Positions 34,361 through 41,829 of a stretch of DNA of 64,000 nucleotides are shown piece by piece. Every line of letters starts with the position of its first letter. Position 1 is the stretch's first letter. Source of the stretch: Nocardia speluncae NBRC 108251 (lineage in GTDB: Bacteria > Actinomycetota > Actinomycetes > Mycobacteriales > Mycobacteriaceae); the NCBI RefSeq assembly GCF_001613245.1, contig NZ_BDBZ01000039.1, positions 1 through 64,000 on the forward strand, in the 5' to 3' direction. A model generated the notes under the pieces. The model was not told where the DNA came from. It saw only the letters and a program-made list of their open reading frames with translations, and did no database searches. The translations under genes and the position numbers were made by a program.

Positions 34361-35497
34361 TCACAGCGGTGGCCAGCTCAGACCCGTTACCGAGGGCGGG
34401 GTGCCGCCCGCGGCGGCACGGTGGGCGGAATCTTCGGGAAGTCCGGCGCGGCGCAGGACTTCTTCGGTCTTGACGCGGGTGTCGGTGACCCGCCGTTTCG
34501 GTCCGTCGGAGAACACGGGGACCACGGGGACCGAATCCAGTGAGAATTCCGGATCCCTGGTCGCGATCTGGTCGAACGTGGACAGCTCGTGCGGTTCGAG
34601 CACCGGTGTCACACACGCATCCACGTCGGCGAACACAGCGGTCCACTCCGCCATCGTCTTCTTCTCGAACGCGGCGGTCAGCGACTTCTCGATGAGGTCC
34701 CAGGTGGACTGATCGAAATGATCAGGGACGACGCCGAGGTCGAGGGTGGTCCACAAACGCTCGAAGAATGCCACCTCCAGGGCACCCACCGCGACGTATC
34801 GACCATCGGAACAGCAATAGCATCGATAGAACGGCATCGACCCGGCCAGGACGCCACGTCCGCGGCCGGGCAATGTCGGGGTCTGCCAATCGGCGAAGTT
34901 CATCCCCATCATCGACAGGACGCCGTCGACCATAGCGGAATCGATATACCGGCCCTTACCTGTTCGAGTCCTGTCGTACAGTGCGGCCACAATGCCGAAA
35001 GCCGACAGCAATCCACCGCCCGCGAAGTCGGCGACCAGGTTCAAAGGCGGGACCGGCGGCTGATCTGATGGCCCGAAGGTTCCGAGGGCACCCCCGATCG
35101 CGAGGTAGTTGATGTCGTGACCGGCACGTTGCGCCATCGGGCCGCTCTGGCCGTAGCCCGTCACGCTGCAGTAGACGAGTCCCGGATTGAGGGCCGACAG
35201 TTCTGCATAGCCCGCGCCCAACCTGTCCGCGACACGGGGTCGGAATCCCTCCATGAAAACGTCGACTTCCGAGACGAGCGTGCGCAGGGCCTGGCGGCCG
35301 TCCGCAGTCTTGAGATCCAGCGATATGAACTCTTTGCCTCTGGATACCGCCGGAACCGGAAGCCCGGAACGACCGCCACCGATTACGATCACGTCTGCAC
35401 CGAGGTCGGCGAGCAGCATGCTCGCGTACGGTCCAGGTGCCAGACGTGTCATATCCAGCACCCGCACCCCCGCAAGTGGTCCCGTCGTTGCAGTCAT
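34361..35497 (-). CDS. Alpha-methylacyl-CoA racemase-like (class III CoA-transferase family)
   Basis: 378 residues. It begins LAGVRVLDMTRLAPGPYASM and contains QRAGHDINYLAIGGALGTFG. The GHDINY block (catalytic His/Asp pair) is the signature of alpha-methylacyl-CoA racemase. LNLVADFAGGGLLSAFGIVA supplies the second catalytic aspartate. So it probably epimerises a 2-methylacyl-CoA rather than transferring CoA. The expected ADVIKVE-type segment reads ADVIVIGGGRSG, an unusual variant. It is first in the minus-strand unit and shares a divergent promoter region with the aldehyde dehydrogenase. Confidence 0.85.
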   Translation of the reverse strand: MTATTGPLAGVRVLDMTRLAPGPYASMLLADLGADVIVIGGGRSGLPVPAVSRGKEFISLDLKTADGRQALRTLVSEVDVFMEGFRPRVADRLGAGYAELSALNPGLVYCSVTGYGQSGPMAQRAGHDINYLAIGGALGTFGPSDQPPVPPLNLVADFAGGGLLSAFGIVAALYDRTRTGKGRYIDSAMVDGVLSMMGMNFADWQTPTLPGRGRGVLAGSMPFYRCYCCSDGRYVAVGALEVAFFERLWTTLDLGVVPDHFDQSTWDLIEKSLTAAFEKKTMAEWTAVFADVDACVTPVLEPHELSTFDQIATRDPEFSLDSVPVVPVFSDGPKRRVTDTRVKTEEVLRRAGLPEDSAHRAAAGGTPPSVTGLSWPPL

Positions 35498-35567
35498 CGT
35501 CGCCCTCCAAAGTCATTCGGTACCTCATGTGAGACCAATCCTGGCGTCGTGACTGCACTCACACCAT

Positions 35568-35579
35568 CTCCAAGTGGAG
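35568..35579. promoter_or_regulatory. Palindromic operator CTCCA-N2-TGGAG (racemase/aldehyde dehydrogenase intergenic region)
   Basis: CTCCAAGTGGAG is a perfect 5-2-5 inverted repeat in the 161-base divergent region. It shares its half-site with the 14-bp palindrome at 27796-27809. It lies 71 bases upstream of the racemase start and 79 upstream of the aldehyde dehydrogenase start, so one regulator could control both directions. Confidence 0.6.
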
Positions 35580-35658
35580 GTATGGAATCACGCCCGTTCT
35601 CCCGCACACTGAGGTCCACGACCTAGACACGGGACGCTCCGATCTCAGGAGGAATTGA

Positions 35659-37134
35659 ATGGAACATATTGCGGGAGTACCACTCCCAGATACCACTACG
35701 GAGGAATACGAGCGCGTTCTCTCGGCCGCGGCGACTGCAGCGACGTCACTTGCCCGAGCGGAGCCGAGCAAGAGATCGCACGTTCTGCGGTCGGTGGCCG
35801 ACGCAGTCGACGCAAGAGCCTCGGAATTGGTGCCACTGGCGGCCGCCGACAGTTCGCTCCCCGAGGGACGCCTCCGCGGCGAAGTCACGCGGACCACGAT
35901 GCAGCTTCGAATGTTCGCCGACGTCGTCGAGGAGGGCTCCTGGCTGGAAGCGGTCATCGACACAGCAGATCCAGACGCGCAACCCGCTCCACGCCCCGAT
36001 CTGCGGCGGATGCTCGTACCCACCGGACCCGTCGCGGTGTTCGGTGCGAGTAACTTTCCGTTCGCGTTCGGACTCGGCGGCGGAGACACAGCTTCCGCAT
36101 TGGCCGCCGGCTGTCCTGTCGTCGCCAAAGCGCATCCCGCTCAGCCACGATTGACTACCGCCTACGCGCGGGCGATCGACGAAGGGCTTCGCGCGGGCGG
36201 CGCCCCGGACGGCACGTTCGGGGTAGTGCAGGGCACCGACATCGGACGTCGGCTCGTTCAGGATCTCCGCATTACGGCTGTCGGGTTCACCGGTTCGACA
36301 GCGGGTGGTCGGGCTCTTGCAGATCTGGCAGCCGCTCGGCCGGTTCCTATCCCGTTCTACGGCGAGTTCGGTAGCATCAACCCGGTGTTCGTGACACCTG
36401 CTGCGGCTGAGGAGCGGTCGGGAACGATTGCAGGTGAATTCCTCGAATCATTGCTACTCGGCGCCGGTCAGTTCTGCACCAAGCCGGGGCTGCTGTTCGT
36501 CCCCGAACAAAGTTCGATCGAGTTGCTCGTCGGAACCGCGGTCACGGACGATCCGTTCCGTCTGCTGCATAAGGGAATCCGACAATCGTATTTCGATGTC
36601 TCCCGGGAGATCCTCGAGCACCCCGATGTCCGGCCGGTGACTGCGTCGGCGCAGGCCGATCTGGACGATCTGTCGGTCCGCCCGGTGATCGGGGTGACCG
36701 ACGCTCGGGCGTTGCAGCAGAACTCTCGAGCCCTGATCAAAGAGTGTTTCGGCCCGTTTGGACTGATCGTGACGTACACATCGATCGCGGAACTGCACGC
36801 GACGATGACTGTCCTGCCTGGCACGCTGACTGCGACCGTCCACGGCACCGACGACGATCCCCATGCCGCAGCACTGCTCAATGCACTTGCACGCTGTGCG
36901 GGGCGTGTCATCTGGAATGGATGGCCCACCGGTGTGGCCGTCAGTTGGGCTCAGCAACACGGTGGCCCCTACCCGGCCACCAACTCCGTTCACACGTCGG
37001 TCGGGCCTACCGCGATTCGTCGGTTCCTGCGGCCGGTCGCATACCAGTCGGTGCGCCAAGAGCATCTTCCTCCCGGACTCGTCGACGCGAACCCGTGGGG
37101 TCTTCCCCGACGGGTGAACGGCCTTCTGTCGTAG
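35659..37134 (+). CDS. Aldehyde dehydrogenase, alpha-ketoglutaric semialdehyde dehydrogenase type
   Basis: 491 residues, ATG 7 bases after AGGAGG. The reading VPTGPVAVFGASNFPFAFGL and GDTASALAAGCPVVAKAHPA are characteristic of the 2,5-dioxovalerate (ketoglutarate semialdehyde) dehydrogenase branch. The general base glutamate is in FYGEFGSINPVF and the nucleophile in LLGAGQFCTKPGLLF. This branch serves hydroxyproline, arabinose and glucarate degradation, giving 2-oxoglutarate. Its position next to sugar-acid-like and CoA enzymes supports an oxidative pathway, but which one is not clear. Confidence 0.87.
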   Translation: MEHIAGVPLPDTTTEEYERVLSAAATAATSLARAEPSKRSHVLRSVADAVDARASELVPLAAADSSLPEGRLRGEVTRTTMQLRMFADVVEEGSWLEAVIDTADPDAQPAPRPDLRRMLVPTGPVAVFGASNFPFAFGLGGGDTASALAAGCPVVAKAHPAQPRLTTAYARAIDEGLRAGGAPDGTFGVVQGTDIGRRLVQDLRITAVGFTGSTAGGRALADLAAARPVPIPFYGEFGSINPVFVTPAAAEERSGTIAGEFLESLLLGAGQFCTKPGLLFVPEQSSIELLVGTAVTDDPFRLLHKGIRQSYFDVSREILEHPDVRPVTASAQADLDDLSVRPVIGVTDARALQQNSRALIKECFGPFGLIVTYTSIAELHATMTVLPGTLTATVHGTDDDPHAAALLNALARCAGRVIWNGWPTGVAVSWAQQHGGPYPATNSVHTSVGPTAIRRFLRPVAYQSVRQEHLPPGLVDANPWGLPRRVNGLLS

Positions 37135-37254
37135 CGCCTGCCCCGATCAGCGCGGTTTCCGGGTGCGCCCAGCCGTCCTGCAATGTCGGCTCCGGTTGAC
37201 GCGTGCGCAGGCTTTCCGGGGCTGGTTTGTCGTCGATGTTGCCACGCTCGAGGT

Positions 37255-37460
37255 GAGAGGCCAGCCATCGCCGCGATCACCACATGGCTCCAGAATTCTT
37301 CCATCGAGTGGAGCTACACGAATCGGGCAGTGCAGCGCCGGCAGCCGAAAGCCGACCGTACTCATCCGCCTGGACGGCAATTTCCCCCGGCGCCGCCGCC
37401 GTGCACTACCGGTTCGAGCTCGACGGTGACAGGATTCGACGCATCGCCATCGAGGCCTGA
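37255..37460 (+). pseudogene. NTF2/SnoaL-like protein, frameshifted fossil
   Basis: Three frames joined in order read RPAIAAITTWLQNSSIEWSY, TVLIRLDGNFP and AVHYRFELDGDRIRRIAIEA followed by a stop. Together they form the end of an NTF2-fold (SnoaL-like) protein, in which a F-x-L-x-x-D-x-I-x-x-I-x-I closing strand is typical. Two frame changes and no start show it is not functional. Confidence 0.5.
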
Positions 37461-37608
37461 TACGCCCCCCACCACACCCGGCACAGCCGCAGGTCGAGGA
37501 TCCGCCTCCGGCCAGTTGGTAATCGCAGCAGATCTCGCGCTTGGCGGACGGCAAGGTGCGGTGTTCAGTGCTGTCCGTCGCAGTGATTACGGCAGTTCGC
37601 TGAGGGCT

Positions 37609-37947
37609 TCGACGGGCCACCGTCTCCCACTCGGCCTCGTCCACCTCACCCAACACACCCTGTAGAGCACCCGGATCCTTCATCCCCCGTGATGCCCCGA
37701 CGTCGCCAACTCGACCGAGCCGAACGCCAACCGCGTACCCAACTCCTTGTGCGGCACCCCCACACGACCCCCGTACCCTCCACCACAGCAACCGCTGCTG
37801 CCACCCACACGACGCCTTCCCCGCATCGTGAAACAACCCCAACACATACGCCGACTCACCCGCACCAAAACTCGCCGCGAACCACCCCGCCCACCACGCA
37901 GTCGACCGGCAATGCTCAACCAAACCATGCCGAACACCCGTGTTCGT
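37609..37947 (-). pseudogene. Cas3 HD-nuclease domain, N-terminal fossil of a type I CRISPR-Cas system
   Basis: The first frame gives TNTGVRHGLVEHCRSTAWWA then GWFAASFGAGESAYVLGLFH and DAGKASCGWQQRLL. After a shift the text is VGVPHKELGTRLAFGSVELA then TSGHHGG, and after a second shift MKDPGALQGVLGEVDEAEWE. This is the Cas3'' metal-dependent HD domain in its usual order: first histidine in LVEHC, the HD pair in GLFHDAGK, a histidine in PHKELG, and the HH of GHHGG. Two frameshifts and the loss of the helicase part make it dead. No other cas gene or repeat array is in the window. Confidence 0.75.
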
Positions 37948-37984
37948 CCACGGCGTCGAGTTGTGGGTCCCCGCACCCGCCCTG

Positions 37985-38305
37985 GTCACCGCACGCAACT
38001 CCCTCGGCGAACTCGATCGGAAGCTGAGCAAGTACCGTGCAGCGCTGGAAGCCGGAACCGACCCGGCCGTAGTCGCCACCTGGATCAAAGAGATACAAAA
38101 GCAGCGAGAAATCGTCACCGCACAGGTGGCAGCACTCGAAGCGACACGAGGCACCCAGCGACAGCTGAGCAAGAAGGAAATCGAACGACTTGCCGAAGCC
38201 TACGGCGGACTCACCCCGGTACTCCGTACAGCAGAACTAGGCGAGAAGCAGGAGGTATACCGGCGCCTCGGCGTAAAGTGGTTGTGTCCGGAGGGGGATA
38301 CAGCG
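37985..38305 (+). pseudogene. Large serine recombinase, C-terminal fossil
   Basis: The plus-strand frame gives SLGELDRKLSKYRAALEAGT followed by DPAVVATWIKEIQKQREIVT, LSKKEIERLAEAYGGLTPVL and KQEVYRRLGVKWLCPEGD. This is the helical C-terminal section common to actinobacterial site-specific serine recombinases (L-D-x-K-L-x-x-Y-R-A-A-L-E-A-G-x-D-P). The catalytic N-terminal resolvase domain is gone, so this is a left-over of an integrated element. It runs opposite to the Cas3 fossil next to it. Confidence 0.65.
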
Positions 38306-38370
38306 GCTATCCACAGAGATCGACCTGCGGAAACTCTGATAAACCAGGCGGGCAGACCTTTGCCCGGTGC

Positions 38371-39540
38371 TCACTCTAATCCGATAGTCCCGGTGAGTTC
38401 GGCGGCGTCCAGTTCGGCAGCGTTTAGCTGGGCGCCGCTCAAGTCGGCCCCAGTCAAGTCAGCGCCGTCCAAGCACGCACGGGTCAAGTCGGCTCCAGCG
38501 AGGTTTGCGTGGGTCAGCGTTGCATCGGTCAAGTCCGCGCCCGTCAGGTTCGCGTTGGTCAATCTTGTACTGTTCAGTCTCGCGCCGGCGAGATTTGCGG
38601 CGGTGAGATCTGCGGCAGTCAAGTCGGCGCCGGAGAGGACTGTCTTTATCAGTGTTGCCATACTCAGGTGCGCGCTGGCGAGTCCCGCATTGATCAGCTT
38701 GGCGCCGGTGAGGTCCGCACCGCAGAGGTCCGCATGGCCCAGATTCGTGTGAGAGAGGTCCGCGCCGGTTAGGTCCGCCTCGGTTAAGTTCGCGTTGGTC
38801 AGGTTTGCGCCTGTGAGGTCCGCTTTTGGCAGCTTGGCCTCAGTAAAGTCCATACCGGAAAGGTCCCCCCGGATACGGCAGTTGGGCAGGGAGGCTTGGT
38901 GCAAGCTAACCTCCGTTGAGGCCCAGGATTTCCGATGCCCTTGTTCTCGGCGTTGGCGTTCAGCAAGCAGGGTCACGATCGTTTGTCGTACTTCAGACTC
39001 CGCTAAGTCGTTGCCGCCCGAAAGTGGAACTCTGAGGTACCAGCGCAACAGATTGATACAGACCTGGCGCTCCTCATCCTCACCGAACTCGTGCCAGTCA
39101 TCAGCCAAAGCCGCCAGTGCGTACACCCCCGCTTGCCGAATCGCTGCGGAATGATGAGCGATTTGCTCCGAAATCGTCGTGTAGCGCTCACGTAATGTTG
39201 ATTCGTGCTCGCGGCGGATGTCTCCGTCGTGTCGTTCTCGTTCTCGGGCCATATCGGCCTTGTGATGAACTTCAGCCTGATCTCGGCTCCTCTGTCCGTT
39301 TAGATAGGCTAGGACGCCAGCGGTGACCGCGCCAAGCCCGGCAGCGAGCGTTGCGACTGGCTGTGTGAGACTGGCAGAGTGTCCAAGCACCACTGCGACA
39401 CCGAACCCTGCAGCCAGTCCGGCGATCCCGATACCCAGACGGATGCCCAGAGCACCACCTATTGTGACCGACGGTATCCGAGGCAAGGAAACGGTAGGCC
39501 TTCGGCCTCGTGCACGTGTCTTTATTTCCCTGTCTTGCAT
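38371..39540 (-). CDS. Pentapeptide-repeat protein with N-terminal membrane segments
   Basis: About 389 residues if started at MQDREIKTR; an in-frame ATG 11 codons earlier is possible. Residues about 25-80 hold two hydrophobic helices (GALGIRLGIGIAGLAAGFGV; TLAAGLGAVTAGVLAYLNG). They are followed by a charged helical stretch with HHKADMARERERHDGDIRRE. From about residue 210 a run of some 30 pentapeptide units (A[D/N]L-x-x) begins, for example LTGANLTNANLTEADLTGAD, and continues to near the end. Such repeats fold into a right-handed quadrilateral helix. The function is unknown; some family members mimic DNA, others are membrane-stress proteins. Confidence 0.8.
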   Translation of the reverse strand: MQDREIKTRARGRRPTVSLPRIPSVTIGGALGIRLGIGIAGLAAGFGVAVVLGHSASLTQPVATLAAGLGAVTAGVLAYLNGQRSRDQAEVHHKADMARERERHDGDIRREHESTLRERYTTISEQIAHHSAAIRQAGVYALAALADDWHEFGEDEERQVCINLLRWYLRVPLSGGNDLAESEVRQTIVTLLAERQRREQGHRKSWASTEVSLHQASLPNCRIRGDLSGMDFTEAKLPKADLTGANLTNANLTEADLTGADLSHTNLGHADLCGADLTGAKLINAGLASAHLSMATLIKTVLSGADLTAADLTAANLAGARLNSTRLTNANLTGADLTDATLTHANLAGADLTRACLDGADLTGADLSGAQLNAAELDAAELTGTIGLE

Positions 39541-39665
39541 GGCAATACGGTACAAGGCATGCCAGCTGGACATGCGGATTGCGGACTGCTGTACACGGTC
39601 GGACTACCCGAAAATTGGGTCGTCACCTGTGACGGTGCACATTATGACTCCCCGATTCGGGTCTG

Positions 39666-40481
39666 TCAACACGGTCGACCCTTCCTCCCATCTCTGATCT
39701 GGTCGACGCCTTGTGGAGACTTGGTGCGCATTCGTCTCAGCACTTGAGGTAGTCGATCTCGCAAACGTGGCGATTGTGGTGGGAGCATGCGAGGACCGTC
39801 GCCAAAGTAGGTTACCAAGTCGTCAGGTACGGGTAGGTCCTCGACCTGTACTCCTACGCTGGGGCCTTCCCGGTGGTCAGTGTAGAAAAAATTGTGATTA
39901 CCCTGCATCACCCAGTGCACATGCACCGCGTAACGACGGTTCGCGCCGACCGAGGGATCGAACCATGGAACATCTCGCAGGCGCTTGGCATAGTTATCGT
40001 TCTCTCTCGTCGTGTGGCCGTTGCTTGCCCATCGCAGCAGGAGCGACGAGATCGGGAGGCGCGCAGCGGGTCGCGCTTGCCATGAATTCCACAAGCGATG
40101 CCGGCCGTCTGTAAGATGGCGGTGCCATGGATCCATGGATGGCGGGATCCCGGTCTGGAACCAGGACTTGAGGATGATCTGTTCCGCCTCGCCGAGCTGC
40201 CGGGTGGTGCAGTCGACCCAGAGCAGCGTTCCTTCGTCGCTGTAATTGCGGTGATCGGCCACCACGTCGTCTCGTTCGAGTTGCGCGGCAATCTCGTCGG
40301 CGGTGTCCGCGACCGCGGACCAATCGACTTTGTCTTTGTCGGACCAGCGGATGCGTTGATCTGTGGCATCCGGATCCGCAAGATTCATGAGGTCCGTTCG
40401 GCGGGCTATCCACCAGAACCGCGGACGCCAGACCGCGAACCGTCCTCCGGCGATGGTGGATTGGTCGTCCCCCACACTCAT
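39666..40481 (-). CDS. Hypothetical protein
   Basis: 271 residues from MSVGDDQ; a further ATG seven codons upstream has no better ribosome site. No known domain is recognised. It is rich in tryptophan (WRPRFWWIARRTD, DPWHRHL, YAVHVHWVMQGNHNFFYTD) and charged residues, has no membrane segment, and ends in a very basic tail (LRRMRTKSPQGVDQIRDGRK). It sits on the same strand as, and 125 bases upstream of, the pentapeptide-repeat gene. The long perfect palindrome lies 86 bases beyond its start. Codon use looks less biased to G/C at third positions than in neighbours, which may point to acquisition by transfer. Confidence 0.55.
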   Translation of the reverse strand: MSVGDDQSTIAGGRFAVWRPRFWWIARRTDLMNLADPDATDQRIRWSDKDKVDWSAVADTADEIAAQLERDDVVADHRNYSDEGTLLWVDCTTRQLGEAEQIILKSWFQTGIPPSMDPWHRHLTDGRHRLWNSWQARPAARLPISSLLLRWASNGHTTRENDNYAKRLRDVPWFDPSVGANRRYAVHVHWVMQGNHNFFYTDHREGPSVGVQVEDLPVPDDLVTYFGDGPRMLPPQSPRLRDRLPQVLRRMRTKSPQGVDQIRDGRKGRPC

Positions 40482-40566
40482 GGATATCAGTATGCCCTCC
40501 AACCCGGGTGTCTACGTCCCGAAAGTATGGGCTTACCACCGGTCTGATCCGTTCAGCATGGCGGGA

Positions 40567-40618
40567 AGGTGCGGACAGGTCCCTGCGGACTGCAGTCCGC
40601 AGGGACCTGTCCGCACCT
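40567..40618. repeat. Perfect 52-bp palindrome (two 26-bp arms, no spacer)
   Basis: The left arm starts AGGTGCGGACAGGTCCCTGC at 40567. The right arm, ending GGGACCTGTCCGCACCT at 40618, is its exact reverse complement, with the centre CTG|CAG at 40592/40593. A perfect palindrome of this length is rare in chromosomes. It lies between the hypothetical gene and the kinase unit, and could be a cruciform, a bidirectional terminator or the end of an element. Confidence 0.9.
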
Positions 40619-40645
40619 GTTTCCCCATCCGAACAGCGGTTTTGC

Positions 40646-40735
40646 CCACCTGCCTGCCCGCCTCATCTCACGGACACTAAACACACCCTGCGGGCGCGTT
40701 TAGTGTCCGCGAGATGTCGGCGGGCAGACAGGTGG
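40646..40735. repeat. Imperfect 37-38-bp inverted repeat with 15-base loop
   Basis: Arms at 40646-40682 and 40698-40735 pair over 37-38 bases with about three mismatches and a single-base bulge. The inner perfect part is CGGACACTAAAC against GTTTAGTGTCCG. It lies 27 bases from the perfect palindrome. The two together make a 170-base region of strong secondary structure without a gene. Confidence 0.8.
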
Positions 40736-40944
40736 TTGGTAGGTCTGGTCATGGGGCTAACAAGTACGAGGGGACGAGGCCAGGGAGATCGGCGCGGGGA
40801 GAGTTGGCAACCGAGCTGGGTTGGTGGGCCGAAGTGTGGCGAATTCGGTTGGGTGGTATCGAACGGCATCGGGGATTTGCTGGGGTACGGCTTCCCGTCA
40901 CCGGGACTCCCGGACTACCACGTACACGCGAATAGCTGACGCCA

Positions 40945-41829
40945 TTACGGGATAGCTTCCCATCCTGTCCACGGCCGGGATCCACAATGTCCGCGGAGGC
41001 ACTCCAGTCTGTGTTGCGCCTGCTCGGTGAGTTCGGGTTGTTGACCTGCAGCCTGGGCAGCCATACAGGTCATGCGCATCTCTCGAATGTCTCGCAGCAG
41101 CGTAAATCCCACCCAGGTGGTGACGTCGTAACCATAGGCCCGGGCGAACTCATCGTTCAGATCGCGGTCGATCCAGCCGAATGAACTGTGTTTGATCGCG
41201 GTTGAGGTCAGGTCCCATTCGGGTGGTCCGATGGATGCGCGTTCCAGGTCGAGGAAGAGGGTGGTGCCGGTGTTCGTCGTGACGACATTGCCTTCCCAGG
41301 CGTCCCCGTGGATAGGGGCCCACGCCAGTCCTTCTGGGCGGTGCGTCCAACGGTCGCGGAGTTCGGTGAGGTGGTGGCGCATCCATTCGCGGTCGTTGAC
41401 GCTCAGGGTGTGCGCGGCGTCGATACGCTGGTCGAGCCGGACGAACGGGTCCACTTGCGTCAGGATGGGTGGGGCTTCGAGTTTGTGGAGTGCGCGCAGG
41501 GCGCCCGCGATTTCTGTCGCGGTACCGCCGCGGTGTTCGGGTAGTTCTGCCCAGAAACTCACCGGATGGTCGTCGACCATGACGAAAGTGGTGGGTATGT
41601 CAGCCGGTTCGACTGCTGGCACGTTGCTGGCGCGCAGCCATTCGGCGATCCGCAGCTCGCGTTCGGCGGCTGATCGCTGGCCGGGCTTGGCGATGCGAGC
41701 GACGATCTGGTGCGCCGGCACTCGGTAGATGCCGTTTTCCGCCACTTTGATCGGGGTGAGGCCGGTCGGATCCAGCCCTACGGCCTCGCAGGCGGCGCGG
41801 GCGATCTCCTCGAGGCGGTGACCGTTCAC
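40945..41829 (-). CDS. Aminoglycoside-phosphotransferase-family kinase
   Basis: 294 residues. The Brenner motif is WAPIHGDAWEGNV (H174, D176, N181) and the metal-binding aspartate is in LFLDLERASIGPPEWDL (D194). Both are complete, so an active small-molecule kinase is expected. The N-lobe contains ENGIYRVPAHQIVARIAKPG with a lysine for ATP. The start overlaps the regulator stop (ATGA). Family members phosphorylate aminoglycosides, choline, homoserine or thiamine; the substrate here is unknown. Genomic linkage to radical SAM and nucleotide-kinase-like genes argues against a simple resistance gene. Confidence 0.85.
   Translation of the reverse strand: MNGHRLEEIARAACEAVGLDPTGLTPIKVAENGIYRVPAHQIVARIAKPGQRSAAERELRIAEWLRASNVPAVEPADIPTTFVMVDDHPVSFWAELPEHRGGTATEIAGALRALHKLEAPPILTQVDPFVRLDQRIDAAHTLSVNDREWMRHHLTELRDRWTHRPEGLAWAPIHGDAWEGNVVTTNTGTTLFLDLERASIGPPEWDLTSTAIKHSSFGWIDRDLNDEFARAYGYDVTTWVGFTLLRDIREMRMTCMAAQAAGQQPELTEQAQHRLECLRGHCGSRPWTGWEAIP

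Noticed and set aside
38400..38900. Regular short-period repeats resembling a repeat array
   Set aside because: The 15-base period and A-D/N-L-x-x translation show these are pentapeptide codons, not a CRISPR array; there are no spacers.
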